A DNA stretch of 64,000 bases from Bigelowiella natans CCMP2755 (Eukaryota; Cercozoa; Chlorarachniophyceae): the NCBI GenBank assembly GCA_000320545.1, contig ADNK01002286.1, forward strand, positions 93,261-157,260. The letters are read 5' to 3'. Position 1 is the first letter of the stretch, and each line of letters starts with the position of its first letter. Positions 24,660 through 37,549 of the stretch are shown one piece after another. The notes below the pieces were generated by a model. That model saw only the letters and a program-made list of their open reading frames with translations. It was not told where the DNA came from and ran no database searches. The translations under genes were made by a program, and so were the position numbers.

Positions 24660-24701
<42 letters not shown>

Positions 24702-25690
24702 CGCACACAGAGGAGGAGGACGAGGAGGAGGAGGAGGAGGAGGAGGAGCAACAAGCGTAAGTATGTATATATTCGCCCTCATGCATGGATATAGACAAAA
24801 TGCGAACGCGAGCACACACATGCACACGCAGTCTTGCACGAGTACAGAATATTGAGTGAATATCACACCTTACAACTAATCGTTGTCGCCCTCTTCGTTG
24901 TCCCAGCTGTGGCAACGCTCTTCCGATGTCGCTATGCTTTGGAATATTGAAATCACGAGAATGCCTGAAAGATACATCTTAGCGTTTAGACAGCATATCG
25001 ACTCTTCATCTTCTTCTTTCTATTCACAAATGAATAGCTCTTATTTTTTCTATTCACAAATCAATGACATGCAAATCGATGGTGTCGTGTAGATTATTGA
25101 TCTGCTACTCGAAGTATCGATAGTAATTCATAATTCGCTCCAATAATTACATATTGGTAATCCTTGTCGAAGAAGTGCGAATGGGCAACACGCGTAGTGA
25201 AGCTGTCAGATCGAGAGCTCTAGTGTCGTGCACCCCCCTATCGGAAGCAAAAGCGACCATGCACATCCCACCTACTACCATTTGAAAGGTGAATAAACGC
25301 AGGAAGATCAATTGGTTCGATTTTGATGTATCACGTTCAGCCTGTAGTTATATTTACCGAATAGCACAGAAGCGACTAGAGGGGCGATGAGTCCATTGTT
25401 CTTGTTTGGGTGGACGGGCATGGTGGGTCTCCTTTTTTGGTACTTGGTAGTGATCCGTTCTTCTCCGTACGACTTCACAAATGGGATGACAATGGAACCA
25501 AATCCAGGCTATTTCTCAATTTTATATTATCATAAATCCCATGCATCTTCTACCTACGACGAACCTTATAACTGTTATAAATTAACGGGAAGGCATCGGA
25601 AGTGATGGAGGGAGGTGTGGATCTACGAGAGAGATGGTTTCTGATTGCCATATTTCCAACCTTTAAGTAATCAACGGAAGCGACGGAAAG
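24533..25690. other. Divergent spacer, may hold the glutaredoxin 5' exon
   Basis: Contains (CAA)n at 24664-24702 and (AGG)n at 24709-24749. A minus-strand frame near 24975-24880 begins MYLSGILVISIFQSIATS, which looks like a signal peptide, but it runs into a stop before a usable donor. No other gene is seen. Confidence 0.35.
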
Positions 25691-26313
25691 ATGACGAATG
25701 AGGTAGAAGGAGAACGTAACCAACACAACAATGATGAAAAGGAGGAGGAGGAGCAGCAGCAGCAGAAAATGCCACCCATGAAGCAGAGACTTACTCAATC
25801 ACAAATGGAATTCTTCCTCGATTATAACCCGATCACGCTTAAGGCTGTAGAATATAAGATCTACTCGTGCGCTCGTCCTCATATGAGGGGATTTCACCTT
25901 GCTTGGACCTCTTTTCTAGTCGGTCAGTGCTACTTCCAACTCTTTTTTGCAAAGCTTGTTTGCTCCATTTTTCTGTTGTGTTTTGCAGTTGTGCGTTGAA
26001 TACAATTATTTTGGACGCAGCATTTATAGCTTGGTTCTCTATCGCTCCATTGGCTCCCGCGATAAAGGAGACGCTGGGCCTGAAAAAATCGGATCTTCTA
26101 TGGGCTAATATATCTTCGGTGCTATCGACGGTCTTCGCAAGGTTTGCAGTGGGACCTGTAATGGATCATGTAGGGCCGAGAAAGAGCCAGGCCTTCATCC
26201 TAATGTTCGCAGCTATTCCAACGTGCTTTGCAGGGCTGATCCAGGATGTTGTGGGACTTTGCATCATCCGTGGTCTGATCGGAGTTGCAGGCGCGGCCTT
26301 CGTTGGATGCCAG

Positions 26314-26354
<41 letters not shown>

Positions 26355-27789
26355 TTGAACGAGATCAACCTATCCCTCCCAACCACTATCTCTCCTCGTC
26401 CTAATTTGGCAATTTATCTATCTAAAGTGCAGCACCAACTCAGTATTCGCATTTGTTGTTTCCCGTGACAGGTTTTGGTGTACTTTGATGTTCGAGAAGG
26501 AGATTGCTGGAAGTGTCAACGCCATTGCAGGCGGCTGGGGCAATCTTGGCGGTGGGCTGACACAGGCACTCATGGTCGTCAGCATCATTTATCTCGAAGA
26601 AAGAATCATCAGGAAAGGGGGGGGAGGGGAAGGAGAAGTCAATTATACGTGACCTTGGGTACATGTAGATGCTCATTATGAAGAGACTTGAAGAGAGGAT
26701 GAAAACATATGCAATGTCGGCGTCGTTTGAAGAAAGAGCAACTAGAAATTAATCTGCATTTATTTCTTGATTCCTCATGCAGCTATTTAATCTTATTTAT
26801 TAGGTTGGTATCTTCTCGATGAATACAGCTTCACCAGGATGTGATCAGGAGTGCGGCTGGCGGAACGCATTTTTCATTCCTGCATTTGCACTTATGCTGG
26901 CGTCCGTGTTGATACTATTTCTCGGCGATGATTGTCCTCAGGGGCACTATATTCCTCCAGTAGTCCAAGAAACAACAACAACAACAACAACAACAACGCA
27001 GCATGCCATCCAAAGCAACACTGATCAAAAGAAAATGAAGCGCCGAAAAGCGCATATTGCCGATGTTGCGGGTAATCCGCAAGTGTGGGCCCTCGTCCTT
27101 CAGTACGCTTGCTGTTTTGGAATGGAGCTGCATGTCAACAATACCATTGCACTTTACTATTACGATCGGTTCGGTTTGGGAATCACGACGGCGGGACTTG
27201 TGGCTTCGTTGTTTGGCTTGACAAATATCTTCGCACGTGCATGGGGAGGGATGATTTCTGACTTGTGCTATAAACACTGGGGAATGAATGGCCGCAAGTA
27301 CAGCCTTGTTTGCCTAGCTTGCTCAGAGGGGGTCCTTCTCATCGTGTTTTCAAGAATGCCTACCTTACCAAGCTCTATCACCATGATGGTGATATTCTCA
27401 GTAGTCGTCCAAGCTACTGAGGGAAGTACTTTCGGCATTGTGCCCTATGTAGATCCCTTGAATAGTGGCGGGGTAATGAATGAACCATATGGTGCTGTAT
27501 TGCCAGTAGTAGTAACTGATAGTGGTAGTATTAGTAGGTATATAGTACTAGTACTAGTCCGTCTCGTTGTAGTAGTCGTAGTAGTAGCACAACAGAGAAT
27601 TTTAAGAACAACTCATAGCAGTAGTGAGTGAGGGAGTCAGTGAGTGATGATAGTGACAATGGTAAAAAAGGATTGCTATTCTCTCCTTCTACCGCAGCTC
27701 CACACACATTGAACATCATCATCATCATCATTATCAAGTTACGATGATAGTAGCTGCGTATTGAAAACACACACACACACACACATATG

Positions 27790-27826
<37 letters not shown>

Positions 27827-28319
27827 ATATAATGTTCATATCACGTTTATATTATTATTATTATAGGTGTGTGGATTTGTCGGTGCCGGTGGTAACATCG
27901 GAGCTGTGGTTTGGGGATTGGTGTTTCTTTCAACACCAAACTTCAGTGACGGGTATGATGATGAAGGAAGGCTGTAGCTCAGTTATTACGAGAAAAAATG
28001 AGTGAAGTTGTAACGAATGAATTACGATATATCACAATGTATCATTGGCATCGGACTTGATGCTGTTGTTTAACTTCTTCTTTGACCTTTCTGTCACGGT
28101 ATTCATCTTATCATCTCCTTTGCTCCTCCTCCATGCAGTTACATGATCTTAGGATTCGTTGTGCTCTGCGTGGGGCTCCTGGGCATACCGACAATTAGGA
28201 CGACGCATTATGATACAATGTCACATAAGCGGAGCAAGCACAATCAGAGTTCTGCACTACAATTAGGTAGTTTGGACTCTAAGAACGACAACAGCGTCAC
28301 AAAACAAGAAATGCTTTAG
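25691..28319 (+). CDS. High-affinity nitrate/nitrite porter, NRT2/NNP family (MFS)
   Basis: Proton-coupled nitrate importer of the plasma membrane. Exon 1 (25691-25922) has a Gln/Glu-rich N-terminus and RPHMRGFHLAWTSFLV. Splicing to 26021 yields AFIAWFSIAPLAPAIKETLG, the family's first helix. Exon 2 continues with GPVMDHVGPRKSQAF and LCIIRGLIGVAGAAFVGCQ. A later exon has the NNP signature AGGWGNLGGGLTQ (about 26520-26560). The long exon at about 26810-27470 has CGWRNAFFIPAF, a cytosolic loop with poly-Thr (CAA repeat), and FGLTNIFARAWGGMISD. Then come VCGFVGAGGNIGAVVWG (second glycine signature, about 27868-27918) and YMILGFVVLCVGLLGIPTI, with a hydrophilic tail and TAG at 28317-28319. The length fits 12-helix NRT2 proteins. 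The (TA)n and CA tracts near 26320 and 27770-27822 are intronic. Confidence 0.9.
26319..26352. repeat. (TA)n in a nitrate-porter intron
   Basis: TA run starting a few bases after the GT-AT donor region of the exon ending AAFVGCQ. Confidence 0.9.
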
Positions 28320-29359
28320 TGAAGCATGTGGGGCTTTTTGCTGTGCCGCATACACTGTTATCTGAGGACGCTGTTGTCATTCTTATGGTCTAAAGTTGAA
28401 GAAAATTACGCTAGTATGATAATGAATTTCATCCCTCACCTCCGTCATCGCAGCATCACAGCATGCCATCATTTGCTCCATGTGCACTAGTGGCTATGAT
28501 GAGCATGCGTTCATATATAAGTAATTGACTCATGTGCAGCGGTAGACGAGCACTCGCGGCACAAGTGCCAGACACACGCACACACATCTAGCTAAGACAT
28601 AGTTGTGTCGCCATGGGAGCCTACGTACTAGCTACTTCTTGTTTGATCTGCACTATATTACAATGAATGCCATGCTTCCGCTTGATAGTCAGCTTCCATC
28701 CATTACATCGGTTCATGAGGCATGCATTATAGCGTGTGGCACGGCGCTGCTACGGTGTAAGCTGGTGAGCACATGTATGTATGTAACCTGCGAAGTAATT
28801 ATATATATGTAAAATCTAATAAATGAACAATTGTTCGAGTGTTGCACACCCCATATATGCCTCGATACATTACTACGTCAAACCAGATTACACCAACTAC
28901 AATTGATACAGTGAGTCGGTACGCATTGTCATCTTCTTCGTCATTACTCCCTGGCATCGACGTACATTCACTCATCGTCCTCAGACGTAGTATCTACTTC
29001 GTCATTGCCTTCGTCGCTATCATCATCGTCATCGCCGAAGATTGAGAACCTGCAAACGTAAACGGACCGACGTAGCAATTAGCACAAGCACGTGCAATAC
29101 ATGTCGCTATTACTGAGCATATCAATGCTGCGTGGGTGGACAATCTGGATGTTACTGTTGGATGTGATTGCGCAACAACAACAACAATAATGACAAAGCT
29201 ATGTGCCATTGGCTACTTGATTCTACGTTTGAATATAGCTATAGACAGAGAACAACACCTGATAGTCTTTCCTCTTCCTTCCTCTTTCTCTGCAGCACGC
29301 TCCGCCTTACAGGATACCGACCCATTAGCAGCAGTCAGTCATATTTGGAAGAATGAAAT

Positions 29360-29400
<41 letters not shown>

Positions 29401-29591
29401 GCGTTTTTATTTGATGAATCTACATTAGAATTGGAAGTACGGCATCTTACTCTGAGCTTTGCTTGCTTCATCTCCCTCCTCCGTAACGCCTCCTCTCTTC
29501 GAGTTCTATGCCTATTACATCACCATCACCAGTAAATCAGCTACAATAACTCAATCGTCACCATATACGATAAATGCATAAAGTCAATATG

Positions 29592-29627
<36 letters not shown>

Positions 29628-29640
29628 CGTAATATTACTA
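28320..29640. other. Convergent 3'-3' spacer
   Basis: TA repeats lie at 29366-29395 and 29594-29625, with CTAGCTAAG and TACTAGCTAC near 28588 and 28630. On the minus strand at about 29061-28965, an AG acceptor is followed by an acidic open stretch (FGDDDDDSDEGNDEVD) to a stop. It might be an orphan 3' exon but has no partner. Confidence 0.45.
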
Positions 29641-30956
29641 CTACCTTCTGTACCAACTAGTCTTTCTTTCTTCAGATATGATAACGAGTTCTTCTTCTTC
29701 TTGCTGCTGCTGCTTCTCCTTTCTCTCTTCCTCTTTTTCTTTTTCTTCGTATCCATTTTTCACTACTTCCCCCTCCTCCTCCTCTTTCTTCTTCTTCTTC
29801 TTCTTCTGCTGCTGCTGCTGCTGCTCTATGTTTGCAATCTGCGCTGCTGCTTTCCTCCTCCTTTCCATGACTAGTTTTGGCCCTTCTTGAAGTTGCTGAT
29901 AAATATATCATGTACATATTCCGACAGGTGGCAGATAGTAGATAAAGTCGTATGGTGGTGGTGGTGGTGGTGGTGGTGGTGGTGGTTACTAGTAGCAGTC
30001 ATCATGTTCATGCTCAATAGGAAGAAAAAGAAACAAGCACAAAACCGTAAACAACTACTAGTTAAGAGGAATGAGTATAGGTTAGTAGTAGCTCATTAGT
30101 GAAAGAATGGAAGGCATCATCTCTAAGATGATGATCTGTGAACTACTACTTACCTCATTAGTGAAAGAATGGAAGGCATCTCTAAGATCTGTGAACTTCA
30201 TTAGGTCTCTATACAGAAACTTAAACATATGGGGCCTCATAGCATGGCCAATCAATGGGCATGGATAAAGGCGAGCATGCTCCAAATACCTAATTGTATA
30301 GAAGTACTCACTGGTCAGGAGGAGGATGATGAGAGGTAATGATAACCCCGACATAGCCACCACCATCATGAGTCAATATAACGCATCTAACAAGAGAATC
30401 GTTTTCGGTACTACCCTTGCTAGCTGCTTGTTGGTAGGCGTGATCATGCCACTCACTACGACTCACTACTACGACTCACTAGGACTCACTCTTTTGCTAT
30501 TTGGACGCCATCAGGGGTCTTCCCGCTGAAGATCATGGGGTTTTCTAGAATGGCTTCTGATACCATCACTCCGTCTGGAGAGGAGGAGTGGAGGAGGAGG
30601 AGGAGGAGGTGGAGGAGGAGGAGGAGGGGAGAAGGGAGGAGGGTTATGCTTCCCATCATTCAAAAATAGCGTATCTGCTACTACGACTGCTACTTCTGTT
30701 ACTATCATTACTACCAGCCTCTGTCTGCTTCAAGCACTTTTCCACGTCTTCAAATAGCTCTATTCCTCTACATGATGTAAAACATTCACGTATTATCATC
30801 ATTATCATCAAAACGAAGGGCAAAACAGACAGAAACAAGGCAACTTCATCATTACGACGACGACGACGACGACTACTACTACTACTACTACTACTAACGA
30901 TAGTGTTGATGTACGTCATTGCTTGTAGAATGCAAGCGGAGGATTTGAGAAAGGAG

Positions 30957-31007
<51 letters not shown>

Positions 31008-31307
31008 TTAGCACGTACATACTTACCCGTTGGAGAAAACTGGGATCTTGAGCTCTTGTTTCACCTTCCGGATGATATCAAAATTGCACGCACCTGTAGT
31101 GGAAAGAGAGAATTAGTAAAATATAACACAAGTCGTCTCGTCTCGTCTGTGGTGGAGGACTTAATGGCGGATGATAAAAAGCAAAAAGGTAGCAAAGGTG
31201 CGAGCAGTAAGGTGACAATTATGAGAGCAGCGTATTGTTCATGGTGTGCAGATACTACAAATGACTGAAGATACATCAGTGAAAGAGAAAATTTATGATA
31301 ATAATCA

Positions 31308-31341
<34 letters not shown>

Positions 31342-33065
31342 CGATAAACGGCATCATCATCCTCTTCTTGATCCTGCTCCTCCATACTTAAAGTATTTAC
31401 TGATACAAAATGCAGCTCTCGTCATTACTTACCGATCTCATGTTGCATATTGTCTCTTGTTCTTCCATGAACTGTAAGGATTTGAGCACCAGAATCTTGA
31501 AATATCATTTAACCAACATTCTTTTCAATACGCACTTAGCGCCAATATTTGGTACTAAATCTTCGCTCTCCCTCCTCTTTCTCCTCTATCACCACACCAC
31601 TACCACCACCCCAATTTTGATCATCATCGTCATCGTCACAGGAAGTATTCTTCTCTTTCCTCCTCCTCCTCTTCCTCCTCCTCCTCCTCCTCCTCCTCCT
31701 CCTCCTCCTCCTACCTTGTATAAGGCGTGCAAGCGCAAGGGTGTCCTTTTCCTTTGGTAGTATTCGTATCTTGGCCGTCACAGGAGTGTTGAGATGGAGA
31801 TGGGCTGTAAGTATCTTGCAGCATTGATCATAGACAGTAGAGTAGCAGTAGCAGTAGCACAAAGGGTTATTATTCAGGTAGATGAAATTTCATTAACTAG
31901 TAACATAATAAATGAAAAATGTCAAAATTTTGTAACATCAACAAAATTCAGTAGCAGCAGGGTTAGAAAGAAATATATCATGGTAAAAAAAAAGCAGCCT
32001 ACACGCACATTTACTCATCATCATCATCATCATCATCACCATCATCATCATCGTTGGAGACGTATATATAGACACAGGATTTCCACCTCGTCTTACATAA
32101 GAATCGTACTCTTGCTATTTTAATGATAGTAACAACGAACTAAGTCTCGCTTACCATTTCCCGTATCAGACGTGTGTCTTCCAGAAGAAAAGCTCCATAA
32201 TGACCTCTGCTCATCAAGAATCAATGAAACATATTTTAAAAAATGCAACAGCATAATACACATCGTACTTGCTTCTACTACTCATTCTTAGCAAGCCTCA
32301 AAAGTAAAGAATGCATGGAATAAAGAAATAAAAGAAGATCCCGTCAGAGAGAGAACAGCTCAGTAACCTTTTTGCAATTCCTTGAGGACATCCTAAGTTC
32401 AAATCAACACCATCGCATCGCCCTTCCACTTGCCTATTATTGTTATTGAACAGTGACCCACAAACTGAGCACACGAAACTTATACGCAGCACTACTCAAC
32501 AACGACACGTATTCATTTCTCTTGTAATTACCTTGCTGCCCCAAGGAAGAGCTCTGGTTTATTGGCACAAAACTGAGCTATGAGTGGTCTATCGCCTTCA
32601 CAAGTACCGAAAGTCTTATCGATGAATCTGTGAAGTAGTAAACAACAACAAACGTCTAAACAACAACAAACGTCTGTCGATAAGATGATGGATCTCCACA
32701 AGTAATAACTAGTTTCATTCAAGCATTTCGCAGCTTCACTTCAAAACAAAAGCTTGTTTATATTATACCCTTCCGTATCCATACACATCCGGGAATGAAT
32801 CATTGGCGTATAGCACAGATCAGCACCGTAGCGACGACATAGCATTCGAAATGCTAATTCTGACTGCCAAATTCATGTAGTAGTAGTAGGTGAATCCTTG
32901 GTGACAGCTAAAAACTATTTTCAAAGTGATGAGTAAAATTACCTGGCTAACCATTGGAGCCACAACGTATTTTGGACACCCGAGGCTATTATAAAACTCA
33001 TAAGCAGAAGATTTATTCTTTCTCTTCATCGGCTGAGCTTCTTCTGTCATTCCGTCTTCTCGCAC
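29641..33065 (-). CDS. tRNA-dihydrouridine synthase, Dus1-type
   Basis: FMN-dependent enzyme that reduces uridines in the tRNA D-loop (positions 16/17 for Dus1). At least twelve exons. Exon 1 (33065-32943) has LGCPKYVVAPMVSQ. Then SELAFRMLCRRYGADLCYTP; CEGDRPLIAQFCANKPELF; RCDGVDLNLGCPQGIAKR with the catalytic Cys region; GHYGAFLLEDTRLIREM; TPVTAKIRILPKEKDTLALA; GAQILTVHGRTRDNMQHEIG; FDIIRKVKQELKIPVFSNG; NIELFEDVEKCLKQTEA; DGVMVSEAILENPMIF; and EYFYTIRYLEHARLYPCPLI to FRDAFHSFTNE-type helices. The last exon (about 29890-29641) is a Gln/Lys/Glu-rich low-complexity tail ending TSWYRR. All Dus motifs (APM, GCP, KIR, HGR, SNG, GVM) are in order. Introns hold many microsatellites and a duplicated exon edge at 30092-30197. 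Confidence 0.93.
30092..30197. repeat. Tandem duplicate of a Dus1 exon end inside the next intron
   Basis: The last 44 bases of the exon ending FHSFTNE (30154-30197) recur at 30092-30144 within the following intron, with nine extra bases in two small insertions. The intronic copy lacks the GT donor. Confidence 0.85.
30963..31004. repeat. (GA)n in a Dus1 intron
   Basis: GA run of about 42 bases between exons FSNG and NIELF. Confidence 0.9.
31660..31713. repeat. (CTC)n trinucleotide run in a Dus1 intron
   Basis: CCT/CTC repeat directly beside the donor of the exon ending LALARLIQ; on the gene strand the intron begins with a purine (GGA)n tract. Confidence 0.9.
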
Positions 33066-34503
33066 TACTGCCCTGCCTTATTGAATCAGATGGATGGGTA
33101 TTCGTATAATATTTCGATTTTCTTTGACGTTGTGAAGATTGAAGTCTCAGATAGAGTGCCTGGAATTGTGTGTCCCTAATGAAAAGACGACGCCCCCCCC
33201 CTCGAAGTTCTAATCCTGGCCGTCATCGTTGTTGTCGTACCAATTATTAGTTTACTCGATTAGTTAACTACGACTTGAAATATCCATGTCGCTGGGAATA
33301 AACATCATGTATTTTTTACCAGAAAGGAACGAGAAGAGAAAGAGTGTCGGCAAAATTGGGTTGGAATTCGGAGATTATTATGATCATTACGTGGGAAGTG
33401 TTTGTTGGTAATTGTTGTCATGTCGCTGTGTGGAAATGGCACGCATTTAAGTCTGGGGAAAAAAACTACGGAAGCGAGAAGAATGGAGGTTGTGGAATGC
33501 ACTTCCGATGATCCTGTCTAGCTGTGCAACAATTGCATCATTCATTCAATCATTTGTTGATTCAATTAGCAAACTTCGTGAGTGTGGATCCCCTTGGCTT
33601 CATTCGCACACTTCCCCCCCTTCTAATTCTTCTTCTTTATCATGCATTCCGTGTGAATTTCGTTTGCAAATGAGACGTGTCAAAATCTGACCACTGCGAA
33701 GCGTGGAAGAAAACCTGGCACAAGTACTTGAGGTTCGCAGTCGCAAAAATCAATCCAGTAAGATTTGGGGGAAAATTACGGGAAGCACTAGGAAAGTGAA
33801 GATGCATAGCACGAGAAATCCGAAAGGAGAAAGCGATCATTAGCGATGAGTGAGGTGCACACTGTAGCTAGAGAATGTAATTCAAGATGTAGGCAATGGC
33901 GCGATGCTCTGCTGTGGAATTTTGCTATGTAATTTTTAACAGAGATCATTTTTACAAAAGACATGTGATGTGCCTGTGCGATGATTTTCACCATGTCATT
34001 CTAGCAATTTAGTTCAGCAGTGAGTCGTTAGCTAGTAGGCAAATTTTCATGTTGCGCATTTTTGCAATTTTTGCTACTGCCGATAGCAGGGAAATGAAAT
34101 ATGAGGTATGACCATAACACGGTTGCACACAAGAAAATGCGGGAATGTGAGGCCATGCACATGCAATGAATGTCATGCATCACGAAGACAATCGACTTGG
34201 CCAGAACATCAATTCTGCATCTCATGCTACTGTGGCAACATTTTTCAGCATCAATCCTGAGGAGGGAAGTCGATTGTGTCCGCACAACCTACTTAACCGA
34301 TGGCGATGCGAATCCACTGTTTGTCCTAGTCCAGCTGCAAGCAAAAGGGTGGCAATTCCTTCTGCAGATCGAGAACGCATCCATCTACATGTTTTATGAG
34401 TGTGTCGTGTATGCACATTTGCATGTGTGATGCTTAGGATAATTTCTATACTTTGACGAAAATATCAACAGACATTTACGGTGCGTTCATACTTGGAAAT
34501 GAC
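33066..34503. other. Spacer between the SAM-like gene 3' end and the Dus1 5' end
   Basis: No supported gene. It has several CTAGC and TGCATGT/ATGCATC words (near 33519, 34030, 34155-34180 and 34415) but no long GCTAGC array. Overlapping short frames on both strands cancel each other. Confidence 0.4.
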
Positions 34504-36678
34504 TTACGTGGCAACGATGTTGATGTAAACCCTATTTTCCGATTTATCTTCATCGACGCTAAGTTCCAGTAGCTGTGTGTCCTTGTTGCTATTACCAACA
34601 ACTTTCGTCTAATTGATACAAAATGATTGCTATTGATGACTTGGTGTGAAGTAATGAATCATGAGATGGAATAAATAACCCGCTTGCGCATGAGGGTTCT
34701 TGTAATATTTGGCATCTGTCTTAGTTCTGAAGCCAAACTTCTCATAGCCTTTACATCCAATCCCTATGGTTTTTCATTTTATCATAGTTAGTTTTAGTTC
34801 CTGGGCATATCACCGATTCTTCTTACAAAGTCAGCCTCCTCCTCCTTCTTCTTGTTCCTCTCTACTACTACTACTAATAATAAAATAACATCTGCCTTAT
34901 CATCTACCTTATTCTGAAGTAATATAGGGTACTCCACAACAATAGGTTTCGAAGAAGGCTTATCCAACGATGATGACAACGAAGATGGTGACAATGATGG
35001 TGGTGATGGTGATGATCCCGTGGCATATTTTGACGATTCATTTCGATGCAACGATAACACATAGGTATACTCCTCGGACGCAATTTTAACCGGCAACTCT
35101 GTTTCTTAAACATCAGTCACAAACATTATATCGTTCATTCGGATCATAGATTCATAGGAAACGAATTATATGCTAATGAGATATATGATACTTTTTGATA
35201 GCGTGTCCACGGAGACCAATTTGATCTACGATGCAAATATTGTATTTGAGTAAGTTATCAAGATCATTTGCATCGAAGTTCCTGCATCATCAACATCATC
35301 ACCACCATCACCACCACCATCACTACCATGATCACAACTATCACCCTAGTATCACCATTAATACTAACCCCTTTCGCTTGAAGTTTAGAACGTAGGAACG
35401 CAGCTATGTTGTTTGCACTCCAGTGACAAATCTAAAGTGGCATGCACGGGAATAGGAGCTGTCATATATTAAAATTCTAATGCGTGTGCGTGCGTGTGTG
35501 TGCACGCGCGCTATTTTATGTGACAGATGAGCTCAGGAGGAATGATTTTGTAATCATATTATCGTTCTACAGAATAGCCTTGATCTATGTATATTCTCCC
35601 CACTCTAATATTTCATCCAGACCTTCCATGGAGCAGCATATTTTGCACCTAATTTTTTGCCCGGTTTCGTTTTGTCTTCATCGTCATCATTGCAATTCTC
35701 AGAGGCTGCTTTGTCGGCCATTTTTTGCATCTTATCATGCTTTTTCAGGGCTTTATCAAGAACGTCGTTGATCCCTCCATCTTTTCTAAATTGTATATCG
35801 TCACAGTAGTAAAGGTAATTTATATAAGCATAAATGGAAATGTGTGTGTGTTTGTGTGTTTATGATAGAGAACGAGAGAGAGGGGGGGGGGGGGGGGGAG
35901 AAAATGAATATTTATAGGGAAATAGAAATGGCACCTTGTGCGTCTATTCTGGCGTGAAACACGTAATCTACAAAAGACCTTTGAAAACATCCATCTCATC
36001 GGTATTATCGCCATAATCAATCAATCAATCATCATTCTAAATGATAATAAATCAGGTCTGTTCCATCATCATCCCACTCTAATTGTGATAAGCTTCTGCA
36101 TAGACGACGAATTCTCTGAGTAGCGCTTTATCCTACACCTTCTCCCCTTCCTCCTATCCCCCCCGCCCCCTCCACATACACTCACTGGGAAATTTTGAGC
36201 AGCTATCCCAGATTCGATATTGGAAACGGGGAAAAGAGCAACACAATTGGGTGGCATCTTGAAGCTCCAGCACAAACACCTGTCATCATACAGCGGAAGT
36301 ATCTATTAATGATGTTGCTGCTTTATAGCTACTACATTAAAAGGAAAAATTGAAAATCAAATTCATCCAACAGCGGATACAGTACAGACTAAACGATGAT
36401 CATAGCGTATTATTGATGAAGTGAAGGATAAATTATTCGATGTTGGAGATGACTGCCTTTATTTCTTCCCTCCCCTCCCTCCCTCCCCTCCCTCCCTCCC
36501 TCCCTCCCTCCCTCCCTCCCAGATTGAAGAATTCGAGGGAGAAATCAAAAACACCTTTCCAACAGCAACGAGAGGCTGCTACTTGAAGTGCTGGAATTAG
36601 TCTTATTCCTCGCTGCTCCTGACTCGATCTTTGTTTTTGAATGGCGGCCACCATTATACGATAATGGCAAGGATGTAC

Positions 36679-36717
<39 letters not shown>

Positions 36718-36781
36718 GCTATACGATGGCAATGGTGATAACGCGACGATAGCAGTGTCAAGACAATTCTGTGTGTGAATA

Positions 36782-36844
<63 letters not shown>

Positions 36845-37340
36845 GAGAGAGTTAAATGTTGCTTCGCTGTCTACTTGAGAGGAGGAGAGGGGAGTTGTCA
36901 AATATGATAATGATGAGGATGATAAGTGATCACCATCCACCCGCCATTGACGGTGCCGTTAAAGCTGATATTCATCGAAATAGTCCGGAAATCACGCCAA
37001 TTTGCTGAGCCTAAGTCGTTGTTATATGTCCGAAAGAACTATCCCGTGATGTTGTATTATTACCGAATCAAAGGGGGAAGACGGGTACGGGTTTGATAGT
37101 GGTAAGCTCTAATGTGTGAGAAGTAGTAGGGGGGAGAGAGACTCAAATTCGTATATACTGTATTATTGCACTTACTCTGTGGAGCGAGGGCGTTTAGTCG
37201 TTCTTTCTTTATTTTCTTGATCCCAGTAGTAGATACTGAAGCAGTGGGGTTTCAATAGGAACAGCAGCAGCAACAACAACAACCACAACAACAAAAAAAC
37301 ATCCTAGTAATGTTATGATGTAACAGTGTATACGAATATG

Positions 37341-37380
<40 letters not shown>

Positions 37381-37516
37381 GCGTGTGCGTGTGCGTGTAT
37401 ACGTGTATGCGTGTTTGCGTGCGTGTGCGTTGGTTTGTTTATTCTAACAATGCAATATAGCACCAGCAACAGCTTTATTCCTTGCCGTGGTAGATCTCAT
37501 ACCGACAGGGCACCTG

Positions 37517-37549
<33 letters not shown>

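Noticed and set aside
24606-24915. Open frames with poly-Leu, poly-Ser, poly-Pro and poly-Gln
   Set aside because: They are translations of CAA and AGG microsatellites in alternative frames.
36433-36732. Frame with a His run and a Gly/Arg-rich end
   Set aside because: The ends are ATG and TCCC microsatellites; only the middle (RGIRLIPALQVAASRCCWK) was kept as an exon of the SAM-like gene.
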